From Roseibacterium elongatum DSM 19469 (GTDB taxonomy: Bacteria; Pseudomonadota; Alphaproteobacteria; Rhodobacterales; Rhodobacteraceae), in the NCBI RefSeq assembly GCF_000590925.1, contig NZ_CP004372.1, forward strand, positions 630,001 to 694,000: a stretch of 64,000 bases of DNA, given 5' to 3'. A program made the translations under genes and the position numbers. The notes beneath the pieces are model-generated. The model was not told the origin of the DNA, made no database searches, and worked only from the letters and a program-made list of their open reading frames with translations. Below are positions 63,666 to 64,000 of the stretch, in pieces; position 1 is the first letter of the stretch, and each line of letters starts with the position of its first letter.

Positions 63666-64000
63666 ATGTTCAAAACCATCCTGTTACCCATCGACCTGTC
63701 GGCCGATCATTCCTGGAAAAAGGCCCTCCCGGCCGCGCTGCGCCTGGCGGGGCCGGAGAACGGCGTTCTGCATGTGGTGACCGTCGTGCCCGATTTCGGC
63801 ATGTCCGTCGTCGGCAGCTTTTTCGAAAAGGGCTACGAGGACAAGGCGCTTGCCCATGTCGGCGACGAGTTGAAGGACTGGGTCAAAAAGCACGTCCCCG
63901 AGGATGTCGAGGTGCATCCCCATGTCCTGCTGGGCCGTGTCTATGACGAGATCATTTCGGCCGCGAACCGCCTTGGGGTCGACGCCATCGTTCTGGCCTC
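63666..64000 (+). CDS. Universal stress protein (3' end outside the window)
   Basis: Cytosolic USP-fold protein, 111 residues visible. It begins MFKTILLPIDLSADHSWKKA with the family's D-loop; the second half shows EVHPHVLLGRVYDEIISAAN and LGVDAIVLA, and the GxxG-type phosphate motif should follow beyond the edge. It starts 14 nt after the permease stop, as is common with TAXI-TRAP permeases, and is probably co-transcribed. Confidence 0.9.
   Translation, partial: MFKTILLPIDLSADHSWKKALPAALRLAGPENGVLHVVTVVPDFGMSVVGSFFEKGYEDKALAHVGDELKDWVKKHVPEDVEVHPHVLLGRVYDEIISAANRLGVDAIVLA

Noticed and set aside
1..64000. CRISPR array, tRNA, IS element, prophage or restriction island
   Set aside because: I found no repeat-spacer pattern, cloverleaf or transposase; base use is even apart from the small AT-rich gap at 51.1-51.3 kb.

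Overview
The window looks like chromosomal DNA of an alphaproteobacterium of the Rhodobacteraceae (Roseobacter-type). The pointers are high GC, rpsU next to divergent coq9 and a zeta-crystallin-like quinone oxidoreductase, a DUF1013/TrcR-type regulator, a tiny aa3-oxidase subunit IV, a DmdA-family demethylase, a TAXI-TRAP transporter and 4-nt ATGA gene junctions. I see no IS element, prophage, tRNA, rRNA operon or CRISPR array. It is mostly core genome. Layout: 1-5.5 kb holds the 3' end of pheA, an EamA permease, an SRPBCC protein, nudC and a CpdB-like phosphoesterase. 5.7-8.5 kb is an NMT1/THI5-type ABC importer. 8.5-12.7 kb has SRP RNA, dnaX, ybaB, recR and a methyltransferase. 12.7-14.6 kb has two secreted proteins, a 40-cysteine repeat protein and an RNase T2. 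14.7-22.5 kb has the DUF1013 regulator, an SDR with a replaced catalytic Lys, an RsmC-like methyltransferase, clpS, a frameshifted HAD phosphatase, a CDP-alcohol transferase coupled to a dmdA-like gene, the quinone oxidoreductase, coq9 and rpsU. 22.6-28.9 kb has a lipoprotein, COX IV, an MBL hydrolase coupled to a DmdC-like acyl-CoA dehydrogenase, tsaC, yqgE and a DsbD-N-like protein. 28.9-34.1 kb is an RND efflux pair, both genes frameshifted. 34.2-36 kb has moaB, uracil-DNA glycosylase and an SRPBCC protein. 36.1-40.5 kb is a tightly overlapping run of pyrB, three membrane proteins, a dihydroorotase homologue without its metal ligands, and plsY. 40.5-47.8 kb has two DUF805 proteins, gshA, a membrane protein, rsmE, ubiA, a frameshifted OmpA/BON protein and a coiled-coil membrane protein. 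47.8-54.2 kb has uvrC-pgsA-moaD-moaE and an S49 peptidase / zinc-ribbon / Ca-Na antiporter / FolM-like run. 54.2-64 kb has an SDR coupled to an acyl-CoA ligase, a glycosyltransferase-like protein, a frameshifted glycerate kinase, an RpiR regulator and a divergent TAXI-TRAP transporter with a universal stress protein. Working together: several segments are co-expression units judged by overlap. These are moaB-udg, uvrC-pgsA-moaD-moaE, pyrB through plsY, the MBL-acyl-CoA dehydrogenase pair and the SDR-ligase pair. RpiR probably controls the TAXI-TRAP unit through an inverted repeat between them. Six otherwise intact conserved genes carry about eight one-base indels, about half of them in or beside C/G runs. 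I read these mainly as sequencing or consensus errors, so they should be checked before any gene is called a pseudogene. The most novel biology I see is the cysteine-repeat secreted protein, the membrane proteins inside the pyrB/pyrC' unit, and several enzymes with replaced catalytic residues.
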